DNA from: Sulfuritalea sp.
GTDB taxonomy: Bacteria; Pseudomonadota; Gammaproteobacteria; Burkholderiales; Rhodocyclaceae
Length of the DNA stretch: 64,000 nt
Direction: 5' to 3'
NCBI GenBank assembly: GCA_016712985.1
Contig: JADJQA010000014.1
Coordinates: 1 to 64,000 of the forward strand
The translations under genes and the position numbers were made by a program. Below are positions 47,216 through 56,084 of the stretch, in pieces. The notes under the pieces are model-generated. The model had not been told where the DNA came from and did not search any database. It saw only the letters and a program-made list of their open reading frames with translations. Position 1 is the first letter of the stretch. Each line of letters begins with the position of its first letter.

Positions 47216-48261
47216 GATTTCCGAACTTCGCGCTCAACTGGCCGGCGGCAATCGCGCTGCTGCTGCTGCTCTCCAGCGCGCCCGCGCACGCGGGCAAGAC
47301 CCTCGACCAGATCAGGCAGCGCGCGCAACTGGTCTGCGGCGTCAGCACCGGCGTCATCGGCTTTTCCTCGGCCGACAGCCAGGGCCGCTGGAACGGCCTG
47401 GATGTCGATGTCTGTCGCGCCATCGCAGCGGCGGTGCTGAACGATCCGAACAAGGTCAAGTACGTGCCGCTCAACGCGCAGCAGCGCTTCACCGCATTGC
47501 AGTCGGGCGAAGTCGATCTGCTGTCGCGCAACACGACCTGGACGCTGACGCGCGATGCCTCCCTGGGCCTGCATTTCACAGCGATCACCTACCACGATGG
47601 CCAGGGTTTCCTGGTGCCGAAGAAGCTCAAGCTGACCAGTGCGAAGCAGTTGAAGAACGCCGAAATCTGCGTGCAGTCGGGCACCACGACGGAAAAGAAC
47701 TTGAGCGACTACTTCAAGGCGCAGGGGATCAGGATCAAACCGGTGGTGTTCGAGAAGTTCGAGGCTTCGATCAAGGCGTTTTTCAGCGGTCGCTGCCAGG
47801 CCTACACCACCGACGCCTCGGCGCTTGCGTTCATCCGTGCCAAGGAGGCGCCCCGACCCGATGACTATGCGGTGTTGCCCGAGCTGATTTCCAAGGAACC
47901 GCTGGGGCCGGTGGTGCGGCGCGGCGACGACGAATGGTTCGCGATCGTCAAGTGGGTGATATTCGCGCTGATCGAGGCAGAGGAATATGGCGTCACCCAG
48001 GCCAATCTGGAACAGATGAAGGCCAGCGGCGATCCGGCAATCCAGCGCCTGCTGGGCACCGCCGAAGACAGCGGCAAGCTGCTCGGCCTGGACCGCGACT
48101 GGGCGGCGCGCGCAGTGAAGGCGGTAGGCAACTATGGCGAGATGTTCCAGCGCAATGTCGGCGACGCATCGCCGCTGAAGCTGCGCGCGGCCCTCAATGC
48201 CCTGTGGAGCAAGGGCGGACGCAAGGTCGCAGTACAGGCCGGCCGGGTGCGGTGGGCCTGA
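47212..48261 (+). CDS. periplasmic amino acid-binding protein (AapJ-like)
   Basis: 349 residues. A signal peptide (WPAAIALLLLLSSAPAHA) is cut near residue 27. The family-3 solute-binding fold shows QLVCGVSTGVIGFSSADSQG, WNGLDVDVCRAIAAAVL, EVDLLSRNTTWTLTRDASLG and ICVQSGTTTEKNLSDYF. It matches the general L-amino acid binding proteins AapJ/BztA. The C-terminus (GGRKVAVQAGRVRWA) does not match the usual ending near GGLQYAPPIR, so a small shift in the last 15 codons is possible. It delivers amino acids to the permeases that follow. Coupled to queF by ATGA. Confidence 0.85.
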   Translation: MRFPNFALNWPAAIALLLLLSSAPAHAGKTLDQIRQRAQLVCGVSTGVIGFSSADSQGRWNGLDVDVCRAIAAAVLNDPNKVKYVPLNAQQRFTALQSGEVDLLSRNTTWTLTRDASLGLHFTAITYHDGQGFLVPKKLKLTSAKQLKNAEICVQSGTTTEKNLSDYFKAQGIRIKPVVFEKFEASIKAFFSGRCQAYTTDASALAFIRAKEAPRPDDYAVLPELISKEPLGPVVRRGDDEWFAIVKWVIFALIEAEEYGVTQANLEQMKASGDPAIQRLLGTAEDSGKLLGLDRDWAARAVKAVGNYGEMFQRNVGDASPLKLRAALNALWSKGGRKVAVQAGRVRWA

Positions 48262-48291
48262 GAGCTGCGCCTATGCGCCCAGGCCGACGCG

Positions 48292-49257
48292 TTGGCGGAC
48301 TTCCGACATGCGGCCTTCGCAACGCCCCTGCTCGCCGGCGGACTGCTGGCCGGGCTGTGGTGGCTGCTCGATGTCACCGCCGCCAACATGCACGAGCGCG
48401 GCATTCGCAGCGGCTTCGGCTTCCTGTCTGATCCCGCCGGCTTCGGCATCGGCGAAAGCCTGCTGCCCTTCGATTCCGCCGACAGCACCCTGTGGGCGCT
48501 GGCCGCCGGGCTGGCCAACACGCTGCGCGTGGCACTCCCGGCAATCGTCTTCAGCACCCTGCTCGGCACGCTGATCGGACTCGGCCGGCTATCGCCCAAC
48601 CTGCTGCTGCGCGGACTGTGCGCCGTCTATGTCGAGACGCTGCGCAACGTGCCCTTGCTGCTGCATTTGCTGGCCTGGTACTTCGTCGTGACCGACCTGC
48701 TGCCGCCGGCCAGCGACGCGCTGCAGCTTGCGCCGCATGTCTTCCTCGGCAAGAGCGGTCTGGCGCTACCCTGGCCGGGCGGCGACAGCGGGCTGTTCGA
48801 CCTGCCGGCGCGTGGCGAAATGGGCATCGTCGGCGGCGCGGTGCTGACGCCGGAATTCCTTGCCCTGTTCCTCGGCTTGACGCTCTACACCGCAGCCTAC
48901 GTCGCCGAAACCGTGCGCGCCGGGATCCAGTCGGTGCCGCGCGGCCAGAGCGATGCCGGGCTGGCGCTGGGCCTGACGCGGGCCCGGTTGTTCCGCCTGG
49001 TGCTGCTGCCGCAAGCCCTGCGCAGCATCATCCCGCCGCTGACCAACCAGCATCTGAGCCTGACCAAGAATGCCTCGCTGGCGGTCGCCATCGGCTATCC
49101 CGATCTGGTGTCGGTCGCCAACACCACGCTGAACCAAACCGGCCGCGCCGCCGAATGCATCGCGCTGATCATGGCCGTGTACCTGATCCTGTCGATACTC
49201 ACCGCCTGGCTCAGCGCCTGGCTGGAGCGCCGCACCGGGCGCTGGGCGGAGCGCTGA
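48292..49257 (+). CDS. amino acid ABC transporter permease (AapQ-like)
   Basis: About 321 residues from a TTG at 48292; no ATG exists in frame, so the start is uncertain by some ten codons. Five or more membrane helices, MHERGIRSGFGFLSDPAGFG near the start, typical of AapQ, and the permease loop with QSDAGLALGLTRARLFRLVL and LPQALRSIIPPL, which contacts the ATPase. It is the first of two membrane subunits. The TGA overlaps the next ATG by one base. Confidence 0.85.
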   Translation: MADFRHAAFATPLLAGGLLAGLWWLLDVTAANMHERGIRSGFGFLSDPAGFGIGESLLPFDSADSTLWALAAGLANTLRVALPAIVFSTLLGTLIGLGRLSPNLLLRGLCAVYVETLRNVPLLLHLLAWYFVVTDLLPPASDALQLAPHVFLGKSGLALPWPGGDSGLFDLPARGEMGIVGGAVLTPEFLALFLGLTLYTAAYVAETVRAGIQSVPRGQSDAGLALGLTRARLFRLVLLPQALRSIIPPLTNQHLSLTKNASLAVAIGYPDLVSVANTTLNQTGRAAECIALIMAVYLILSILTAWLSAWLERRTGRWAER

Positions 49258-50336
49258 TGAATCGCGTCGCGACAACCCGGGCCTGGCTGCGGCGCAACCT
49301 GTTTTCCGATGTCTTCAGCGGCCTGACGACCCTGCTGCTGTTGGCCGGCGGGGTTCACTGGCTGCCCGGACTGATCGACTGGGTGCTGCTGCAAGCCGTG
49401 TTCACGCCCGACGCCGCTGCATGCGAGGCGGTTGATCATGCGGGGGCCTGCTGGGGCGTGGTGGCCGAGAAGTACCGTTTCATCCTGTTCGGCCGCTACC
49501 CCTACGCCGAACAGTGGCGCCCGCTGCTGGCCACCACCTTGCTGCTGCTGGTGATTGTCGCCAGCGGTCTGCGCCTGCTGGCGTGCGGGCCGCTGCTGGC
49601 GGCCTGGCTGCTGGCCCTGCCCGCCTTCTTCGTGCTGATGGGCGGCGGATACTTTGGCCTCACCGCAGTGGGCAGCGATCTGTGGGGCGGCTTGCCGCTG
49701 ACGCTGCTGCTGGCGACCATGGGCATGCTGCTGGCGTTGCCGCTGGCGGTTCTGGTGGCGCTGGGCCGGCAATCCAGCCTGCCGCTGCCGCGCGCTCTAT
49801 GCACGGTGTATGTCGAGCTGGTGCGCGGCGTGCCGCTGATCTCGGTGCTGTTCCTCGCTTCCTTCCTGTTTCCCATCATCCTGCCCCAGGGTTCCTCGGT
49901 CGACGTGCTGCTGCGCGTGCAGGGCGGCATCGTGCTGTTCGCCGCCGCCTACCTGTCGGAAACCATTCGTGGCGGCTTGCAGGCAGTGCCCGGCGGCCAG
50001 CACGACGCCGCGGCGGCGCTCGGCCTCGGCCGCTGGCAGGCCATGCGCTGGATCATCCTGCCGCAGGCCTTGCGCGCCGTGATTCCATCGGTGATGAACA
50101 GCGCGGTCAGCATTTTCAAGGATACCTCGCTGGTCACCGTGGTCAGCCTGTACGAACTGACCGGCGCGCTCTCGCTGGCGCTGGCGGGCGATGCCGAATG
50201 GCGCTCCTTCCATCTGGAAGGCTACCTGTTCATCGGCCTGATCTACTGGATCGGCTGTTACGCGATGTCGCGCTTCAGCCGCACCCTGGAACTCGAAGGC
50301 GGGCTTCAGCGGAAGTCACTGCAAGGACTGGGGTGA
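49257..50336 (+). CDS. amino acid ABC transporter permease (AapM-like)
   Basis: 359 residues from the ATG at 49257, with WLRRNLFSDVFSGLTTLLLL as in AapM. The permease loop reads GGQHDAAAALGLGRWQAMRW and ILPQALRAVIPSVMNSAVSI, then FKDTSLVTVVSLYELTGAL. Eight or so hydrophobic segments. The operon normally continues with the ATPase aapP, but here a gene on the other strand follows at 50390, so the ATPase must come from elsewhere or be lost. Confidence 0.88.
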   Translation: MNRVATTRAWLRRNLFSDVFSGLTTLLLLAGGVHWLPGLIDWVLLQAVFTPDAAACEAVDHAGACWGVVAEKYRFILFGRYPYAEQWRPLLATTLLLLVIVASGLRLLACGPLLAAWLLALPAFFVLMGGGYFGLTAVGSDLWGGLPLTLLLATMGMLLALPLAVLVALGRQSSLPLPRALCTVYVELVRGVPLISVLFLASFLFPIILPQGSSVDVLLRVQGGIVLFAAAYLSETIRGGLQAVPGGQHDAAAALGLGRWQAMRWIILPQALRAVIPSVMNSAVSIFKDTSLVTVVSLYELTGALSLALAGDAEWRSFHLEGYLFIGLIYWIGCYAMSRFSRTLELEGGLQRKSLQGLG

Positions 50337-50389
50337 CAGGCGCGTTTCGTCGTCGGGATCTGCACACCGCTTCGCGAGCCGGTCTTCGC

Positions 50390-50956
50390 CTATTTATCGA
50401 AGCGCACCAGATCGCTCGGAACGACACGCAGGCGCGCCAGGCACTGTCCCTTTTCATCGGTGAACTTGTGCAGGTCGCCCATTACGCATCGATCTCCTCC
50501 GACGACCTGCACCCGCGCGATCTCCTGACAGACGATTCCTGTGAACTTGAACTCCCGGCGTTGTTTGTCGCCGGGCCTCACTGCCGTAAACCCGGTATTC
50601 GAGGACACGGTATCGTAGATCACGCCGTTCGCGCGGTACACGGAATAGTAAGGAATCAGACTGCGGATCTCGTAAGGAAAGTTGTTGGTGAGTAGAACCA
50701 CGAAACGACAGCCGTTTCCGGTTTCTGTCTTGCTTTCCAGGACCAGAAGCGCCTCGCCCGCCTGACTGGGTTTGTCATTGGCCTGGTCTTTGCCGCTTGC
50801 TTGCACGTGTTGCCACGTCCCATTGTCCTTCAGCAAGATGCGCCTGCCGTCCGGTGCGGTGAGTTCGAAGTCAGCCTGCGCCATGTGTGAGAGCGCAACA
50901 CCTGCGACTAAAAGAATCCTCTCGACAAGCAGCCGGCTTGATCGTTGCAGTTTCAT
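50390..50956 (-). CDS. secreted protein of unknown function
   Basis: 188 residues from the ATG at 50956. The signal peptide (SRLLVERILLVAGVALSHMA-QA) is cleaved near residue 29. The mature part starts DFELTAPDGRRILLKDNGTW, the DGR-x-LLKDNGTW pattern seen in small periplasmic proteins of the DUF3157 type. A later part (CRFVVLLTNNFPYEIRSLIP, FKFTGIVCQEIARVQVVGGD) has beta-strand character with four cysteines that may form disulfides. I cannot name a function. It stands between an amino acid transporter and cysK, with no shared operon evident. Confidence 0.65.
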   Translation of the reverse strand: MKLQRSSRLLVERILLVAGVALSHMAQADFELTAPDGRRILLKDNGTWQHVQASGKDQANDKPSQAGEALLVLESKTETGNGCRFVVLLTNNFPYEIRSLIPYYSVYRANGVIYDTVSSNTGFTAVRPGDKQRREFKFTGIVCQEIARVQVVGGDRCVMGDLHKFTDEKGQCLARLRVVPSDLVRFDK

Positions 50957-51078
50957 TCGCTGAGCCTCTTTTTCGCCAATCCACGTTGCGACGAATATAG
51001 CACCGGCGCGCCTCGTTGAGGCAAGTGCGGCCGCTTGCGACGCGGCGCTATCCAGCGTGCGGCGCTTGCCGGTCGCGT

Positions 51079-52023
51079 TCAGACATCGAGATGCTGATAC
51101 AACACCGTAGACAAATAGCGCTCGCCGAAGGACGGGATGATCACCACCACGAGTTTGCCGGCGTTGGCCGGCCGCCTGGCGACTTCCAGCGCGGCCCACA
51201 CCGCGGCGCCCGAGGAAATGCCGACCAGCAGTCCTTCGTCGGTGGCCAGCTTGCGCGCGACAGTCAGGGCGTCATCGTTCTTGACGCAGACCACTTCGTC
51301 GTAGACCCTGGTGTTGAGAACCGCCGGGACGAAACCCGCGCCTATGCCCTGGAGCGGATGCGGGCCGCGTACGCCGCCCGACAACACCGCGCTGGCATCG
51401 GGTTCCACGGCAATTACCTGCACGCCCGGCTTGCGGGCCTTCAGTACCTCGCCAACGCCGGTGATGGTGCCGCCGGTGCCGATTCCCGAAACGAATATGT
51501 CGACCTTGCCGTCGGTGTCGCGCCAGATTTCCTCGGCCGTGGTCAGGCGATGGATTTCCGGATTGGCGGGATTGTCGAACTGCTGCGGGATGTAGTAGCG
51601 CGCATCCGCGGCGGCCAGGTCATCGGCCTTCCTGATCGCGCCCGGCATGCCTTCCGGCCCCGGCGTCAGGAACAGTTCGGCGCCATAGGCCTTGAGCAGC
51701 AGCCGGCGTTCCCGGCTCATGGTCTCCGGCATCACGAAGGCCATCTTGTAGCCGCGGGCCGCGGCCACCATCGCGAGACCGATGCCGGTGTTGCCCGATG
51801 TGGGTTCGAGAATGATGCTGTCGGGCTTCAGCATGCCGGCCCTTTCGGCGGCATCGAGCATGGACACGGCGATGCGATCCTTGACGCTGTGCGCCGGATT
51901 GAAGAATTCCAGCTTCAGTGCGATGGTGCCCGCATTTTCAAAACCCGGGCCCGCATTCAGCCGATTGAGGCGCACCAGCGGGGTATTGCCGATCAGTTCG
52001 GCGACGTTGTTAGCGATTTTCAT
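51079..52023 (-). CDS. cysK: cysteine synthase A (O-acetylserine sulfhydrylase)
   Basis: 314 residues. The pyridoxal-phosphate lysine is in FFNPAHSVKDRIA (Lys 48), the substrate loop is LEPTSGNTGIGLAMVAAARG and the phosphate-binding glycine loop is SGIGTGGTITGVGEVLK. The enzyme makes L-cysteine from O-acetylserine and sulfide. Length and motifs are those of CysK rather than CysM. Monocistronic on the minus strand. Confidence 0.95.
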   Translation of the reverse strand: MKIANNVAELIGNTPLVRLNRLNAGPGFENAGTIALKLEFFNPAHSVKDRIAVSMLDAAERAGMLKPDSIILEPTSGNTGIGLAMVAAARGYKMAFVMPETMSRERRLLLKAYGAELFLTPGPEGMPGAIRKADDLAAADARYYIPQQFDNPANPEIHRLTTAEEIWRDTDGKVDIFVSGIGTGGTITGVGEVLKARKPGVQVIAVEPDASAVLSGGVRGPHPLQGIGAGFVPAVLNTRVYDEVVCVKNDDALTVARKLATDEGLLVGISSGAAVWAALEVARRPANAGKLVVVIIPSFGERYLSTVLYQHLDV

Positions 52024-52141
52024 TCGATCTGCTCCTGGGGAAAATGCCCGCGCTGCTCGCGGGCAGCGAGTTGACGCCGGCAGCCGATGATAAACGTTGC
52101 GGCGCGGATCGGTCTATGTGCTCGACAAAGCCCGATAGGCA

Positions 52142-52699
52142 TCAGATCGAAGAAGCCGCCCGCGCACCCTGATCGTAGCGGCCGGACAGGGTACGCAGCA
52201 GCCGCGCCAGATCGCCGATGCGCAGATTCTCCTCCTCGGTGCCGGAAAAGCCCGGCATCAGGCAGGCCTCGCGCACCTGGCGATGGCGCTCGCACAGGGC
52301 CTGACCGGCCGCGGTAGTCGACCAAAGCACTTCCTTGCCGCGCCGATTGCCCGTCACCAGGCCAAGCCTGGCGAGCTTTTTCAGCGCGTAGGAGACGACA
52401 TGGGTGTCCTCGATGTTGAGCACGAAACAGATGTCGGCCAGCTTCTTCTCGCGGCCGCGGTGATTGACGTGATGCACCACCAGGATCTCGGTCTCGGTCA
52501 TGTCCTTGACACCTGCGCCGGCCATGCAACGCGTCATCCAGCGACCGAAGGCGTGGCTGGCGATGATCAGCCCGAACTCCAGCTCCGACAGTTCCGGAGA
52601 CTTGTCGGAGACCAAGTGCTCCGAGGAGACGATGCGGCGCACGGCGGAGTCACCCGCGATGGGTGCGGCGGAAGCCTTGGCGGCCGCGTTCCTTGCCAT
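52142..52699 (-). CDS. MarR-type winged-helix regulator
   Basis: 185 residues with a winged helix-turn-helix at about 65-150: MTETEILVVHHVNHRGREKK, LADICFVLNIEDTHVVSYAL, KKLARLGLVTGNRRGKEVLW. The N-terminal 40 residues are Ala-rich. It is divergent from the TRAP/pxp operon, with 138 bases between the starts, and is the obvious candidate to control it. The inducer is unknown but may be the TRAP substrate. Confidence 0.85.
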   Translation of the reverse strand: MARNAAAKASAAPIAGDSAVRRIVSSEHLVSDKSPELSELEFGLIIASHAFGRWMTRCMAGAGVKDMTETEILVVHHVNHRGREKKLADICFVLNIEDTHVVSYALKKLARLGLVTGNRRGKEVLWSTTAAGQALCERHRQVREACLMPGFSGTEEENLRIGDLARLLRTLSGRYDQGARAASSI

Positions 52700-52738
52700 G
52701 ATGATGACTCCCGGTACCTGCTGGAGGAAAATATTTGA

Positions 52739-52764
52739 ACATTTTATTGACGTTTTGTAAATGT
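52739..52764. promoter_or_regulatory. candidate operator between the MarR gene and the TRAP operon
   Basis: ACATTT-N14-AAATGT, an inverted repeat in the AT-rich centre of the divergent promoter region. TTGACG at 52747-52752, inside it, could be the -35 for the TRAP operon. Size and place suit a MarR dimer. Confidence 0.4.
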
Positions 52765-52837
52765 GATGTTAACGTTCCGGTCGTTTGTTTCCTGCATAGC
52801 TTCCTTTCAACCCGCCATTCTCGTGAGGAATCCGTCG

Positions 52838-53529
52838 ATGAAAACCCGCCTTTGCACACTCGCTGCCGCTGTCGGTTTCGGTTTCACTGCACTTCCCGCC
52901 TCGGCCCAGACCAAGTGGGACATGCCCACGGGCTATCCCGCCGCCAACTTCCACACCGAAAACATCACCCAGTTCGCCGCCGACGTAGACAAGGCCACCG
53001 CCGGCAAGCTGAAGATCACCGTGCATGCCGGCGGCTCGCTGTACAAGGCCAACGAGATCAAGCGCGCGGTGCAGGGCGGCCAGGCGCAGGTCGGCGAGAT
53101 CATCTTCGGCGGTTACGCCAACGAGAATCCGCTGTTCGGCACCGACAACGTGCCCTTCCTCGCCACTTCCTACGCCGAAGCGAAGAAGCTGGCGGCGGCG
53201 CAGAAGCCGGCGATGGACGCCCTGCTGGCCAAGCAGGGACTCAAGGTGCTGTACACGGTGCCGTGGCCGCCGCAAGGAATCTATTCGGCAAAGCCGATCA
53301 CCTCCGCGGCTGACCTGAAGGGCGTCAAGTGGCGCGCCTACAGCCCGCAGACCTCACGCATCGCCGAACTGGTCGGCGCCCAGCCCGTTACCATCCAGGC
53401 CGCCGAACTGTCGCAGGCACTGGCCACCGGCGCCGTAGCGGCCTTCATGACCTCAAGCGCCACCGGCTATGACGCCAAGGTATCGCCGGCGCGGAAGGTC
53501 AGGCCATCCTCGACGCCTACAAGAAGTAA
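52838..53529 (+). pseudogene. TRAP transporter binding protein DctP with internal deletion
   Basis: ATG at 52838 (GTGAGGAA upstream) and a signal peptide MKTRLCTLAAAVGFGFTALP. The DctP fold reads as far as GAVAAFMTSSATGYDAKV. At about 53483 the sequence jumps, in another frame, to GAEGQAILDAYKK and TAA, the normal C-terminus. Roughly 90 residues of lobe 2 are missing. The present frame instead runs on into dctQ. Either a real deletion that would break ligand capture, or a collapsed assembly. The intact downstream genes suggest that a full gene may exist. Confidence 0.75.
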
Positions 53530-53538
53530 TCCGGGTCG

Positions 53539-54054
53539 ATGCGACACCTCCTCGACCGGATCTACGGCGTCGCCGCCTGGGCGGCGGCGCTGTTCATGAT
53601 CGGCACGCTGGCGATGATCCTGCTCTCGGTCGGCGGGCGCCTGCTGGATTTCCACATCCGCGGCACCGACGCCTACGCCGGCTACTGCATGGCGGCAGCG
53701 GCCTTCCTGGCACTGGCCCATACGCTGAAGCGCGGCGAGCACATCCGCGTGACGCTGATTCTCGATCACGCCGGTCGCCGCGGCCGGCACGCTCTGGAAA
53801 TCTGGAGCCACCTCGCCGGACTGCTTTGCGCGGTCCTGCTGGCCTGGTTTGCGACGCGCCTGGCCTGGCAATCCCTCCAGTTCCATGACATCTCTCAAGG
53901 CACCGACGCGACACCGCTGTGGATTCCGCAGGCGGGCATGGCGCTGGGCAGCGTAATTTTTGCCGTTGCGATTGCCGACGAACTCGTCGCCGTGCTGCGC
54001 GGCGAAAAGCTGCGCCACCGCGCCGCGGACGGCGAACCCGTAAGAAGCGAATAG
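53539..54054 (+). CDS. TRAP transporter small membrane subunit (DctQ-like)
   Basis: 171 residues from the ATG at 53539 with four membrane helices (VAAWAAALFMIGTLAMILLS, YCMAAAAFLALAHTLKRGEH, LLCAVLLAWFATRLAWQSL, PQAGMALGSVIFAVAIADEL). The KRGEHIRV segment is characteristic of DctQ. It pairs with the large subunit encoded 12 bases downstream. The complex uses the sodium gradient to bring in the ligand delivered by DctP. Confidence 0.9.
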   Translation: MRHLLDRIYGVAAWAAALFMIGTLAMILLSVGGRLLDFHIRGTDAYAGYCMAAAAFLALAHTLKRGEHIRVTLILDHAGRRGRHALEIWSHLAGLLCAVLLAWFATRLAWQSLQFHDISQGTDATPLWIPQAGMALGSVIFAVAIADELVAVLRGEKLRHRAADGEPVRSE

Positions 54055-54066
54055 GGCACCTGCACC

Positions 54067-55365
54067 GTGGATCTCGCGATTACCTTGAGCCTGATCCTGG
54101 TGCTGTTCGCCCTGCTCGGCAGCGGCATCTGGATCGGGCTCGCCCTGCTCGGCGTCGGCTGGCTGGGCATGGAACTATTCACCGCCCGCGCCGCCGGCGA
54201 TGCGATGGCAGTCACCATCTGGGGCGCCTCCTCGTCGTGGACGCTGACCGCGCTGCCGATGTTCCTCTGGATGGGCGAGATCCTGTTTCGCACCCGACTG
54301 TCATCGGACATGTTCAAGGGCCTCGCGCCCTGGCTGGAAAAACTGCCGGGCCGGCTGCTCCATGTCAATGTGATCGGTTGCAGCATCTTCGCCGCGGTGT
54401 CGGGCTCGTCGGCCGCCACCTGCGCCACGATCGGCAAGATCACCCTGCCCGAACTGAAAAAGCGCGGCTATCCGGAGGCCATCACCTTCGGCACGCTGGC
54501 CGGTGCGGGTACGCTGGGCCTGCTGATTCCGCCCTCGATCATCATGATCGTGTATGGCGTCGCCGCCGAGGTATCGATCGCCAAGCTGTTCATCGCCGGG
54601 GTGTTTCCCGGCATCCTGCTCGCCACCCTGTTCATGGGCTGGATCGTGGTGTGGGCCCTGCTCAATCCCGATGCCGTGCCGCCTGCCACCGAAGAAACCA
54701 GGTTCGGCCAGAAGGTCTACGCCTCACGCCACCTGATCCCGGTGGTCTTGCTGATCACGCTGGTGCTCGGCTCGATCTATGCCGGCGTCGCGACCGCCAC
54801 CGAAGCGGCAGCGCTCGGCGTGGTCGGCAGCCTGCTGCTGGCCGCGGCGCAGGGCTCGCTGAGCTGGACAACCTTCCGCGAAAGCCTGCTGGGCGCCACG
54901 CGCCTGTATTGCATGATCGCCCTGATCCTCGCCGGCAGCGCCTTCCTGACGTTGTCGATGGGTTACATGGGCCTGCCGCGGCATCTCGCGGAATGGATCG
55001 CCAGCCTCGGCCTCGGCCAGTTCGGCCTGCTCTTCGGCCTGATGATCTTCTTCATCATCCTCGGCTGCTTCCTCGACGGCATCTCGATGGTCGTGCTGAC
55101 CATCGCCGTGATCCAGCCCACCATCGTCGCCGCCGGCATCGACCTGATCTGGTTCGGCGTCTTCCTCGTGGTGGTCGTCGAGATGGCGCAGATCACGCCG
55201 CCGGTCGGCTTCAACCTGTTCGTCATCCAGGGCATGACCGGCAAGCAATTGCCGTGGATCGCGCGCACCGCGCTGCCAGCATTTTTTCTGATGATGGCGG
55301 CGGTCGGTCTGCTCTATGCTTTTCCAGCCATCATCACATGGCTGCCGCAGCGCATGGTGGGATGA
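54067..55365 (+). CDS. TRAP transporter large permease (DctM-like)
   Basis: 432 residues from a GTG at 54067, the normal DctM length. About twelve hydrophobic segments. Motifs include SAATCATIGKITLPELKKRG, AGTLGLLIPPSIIMIVYG and GCFLDGISMVVLTIAVIQPT. The channel-forming subunit of the transporter. The stop overlaps the pxpB ATG by four bases, tying transport to 5-oxoprolinase production. Confidence 0.93.
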   Translation: MDLAITLSLILVLFALLGSGIWIGLALLGVGWLGMELFTARAAGDAMAVTIWGASSSWTLTALPMFLWMGEILFRTRLSSDMFKGLAPWLEKLPGRLLHVNVIGCSIFAAVSGSSAATCATIGKITLPELKKRGYPEAITFGTLAGAGTLGLLIPPSIIMIVYGVAAEVSIAKLFIAGVFPGILLATLFMGWIVVWALLNPDAVPPATEETRFGQKVYASRHLIPVVLLITLVLGSIYAGVATATEAAALGVVGSLLLAAAQGSLSWTTFRESLLGATRLYCMIALILAGSAFLTLSMGYMGLPRHLAEWIASLGLGQFGLLFGLMIFFIILGCFLDGISMVVLTIAVIQPTIVAAGIDLIWFGVFLVVVVEMAQITPPVGFNLFVIQGMTGKQLPWIARTALPAFFLMMAAVGLLYAFPAIITWLPQRMVG

Positions 55366-56084
55366 AACCGCGCCTGCTCGATCTCGGTGACGGCGCGCTG
55401 ACGCTCGAACTTGGTGACCGGATCGATGCCGCGCTCAATGCCAAAGTCATGGCTGCGCGCGATTCCCTGGTCGCCCTCAGGCTCGACGGCATCAGCGACG
55501 TGGTGCCCACCTACCGCTCGCTGACGGTGCATTTCGATCCGCTGCGGCTGGATCGCAACATGCTGGGCAGGCGCCTCCTGGAAGCCGCGCTGGCGCCGTC
55601 GCAGGAGTCGGCGCTGGCAACACGGTGGCTCATCCCCGTGGTTTTCGGCGAGGAATTCGGGCCGGACCTGGCCGAGGTTGCACGTGTCACCGGGCACAGC
55701 GAAGCGGCCGTCATCGACGCGCTGTGCGCGATCGAACTGCGCGTCTTCCTGATCGGCTTCCTGCCGGGCTTTCCCTATCTCGGCGAACTGCCGGAATGGC
55801 TGCGCCTGCCGCGACTCGCCACGCCGCGCGCCGCCGTCCCCGCCAACAGCCTTGCGATTGCAGGCGCGCAGGCCGCCGTCTACCCCTGGGCCAGTCCAGG
55901 CGGCTGGCACCTGCTGGGGCGCACGCCGGCCCGCCTGTTCGACCTGAACGACGCCACCCGTCCGGCGCTGCTGGCCCCCGGTGACACGGTACGATTCACG
56001 CCAGTCAGCCGCGACGAGTTCGACCGCCTCGCCACCGCCGTCGCACTGCGGGAGCTCGATGCGGCGCAGTGGCAGGCGAAATGA
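55362..56084 (+). CDS. pxpB: PxpB, 5-oxoprolinase subunit (KipI family)
   Basis: 240 residues from the ATG at 55362. Signature FLIGFLPGFPYLGELPEWLR, VPANSLAIAGAQAAVYPWAS and PGGWHLLGRTPARLFD. PxpB with PxpC and PxpA hydrolyses 5-oxoproline (pyroglutamate) to glutamate using ATP. The family was formerly called KipI or allophanate hydrolase subunit 1. Translationally coupled to dctM before it and pxpC after it. Confidence 0.93.
   Translation: MKPRLLDLGDGALTLELGDRIDAALNAKVMAARDSLVALRLDGISDVVPTYRSLTVHFDPLRLDRNMLGRRLLEAALAPSQESALATRWLIPVVFGEEFGPDLAEVARVTGHSEAAVIDALCAIELRVFLIGFLPGFPYLGELPEWLRLPRLATPRAAVPANSLAIAGAQAAVYPWASPGGWHLLGRTPARLFDLNDATRPALLAPGDTVRFTPVSRDEFDRLATAVALRELDAAQWQAK

Noticed and set aside
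53460..53600. Programmed frameshift joining DctP to the next frame
   Set aside because: No slippery sequence. The conserved C-terminus is present but about 90 residues are missing, so deletion fits better.
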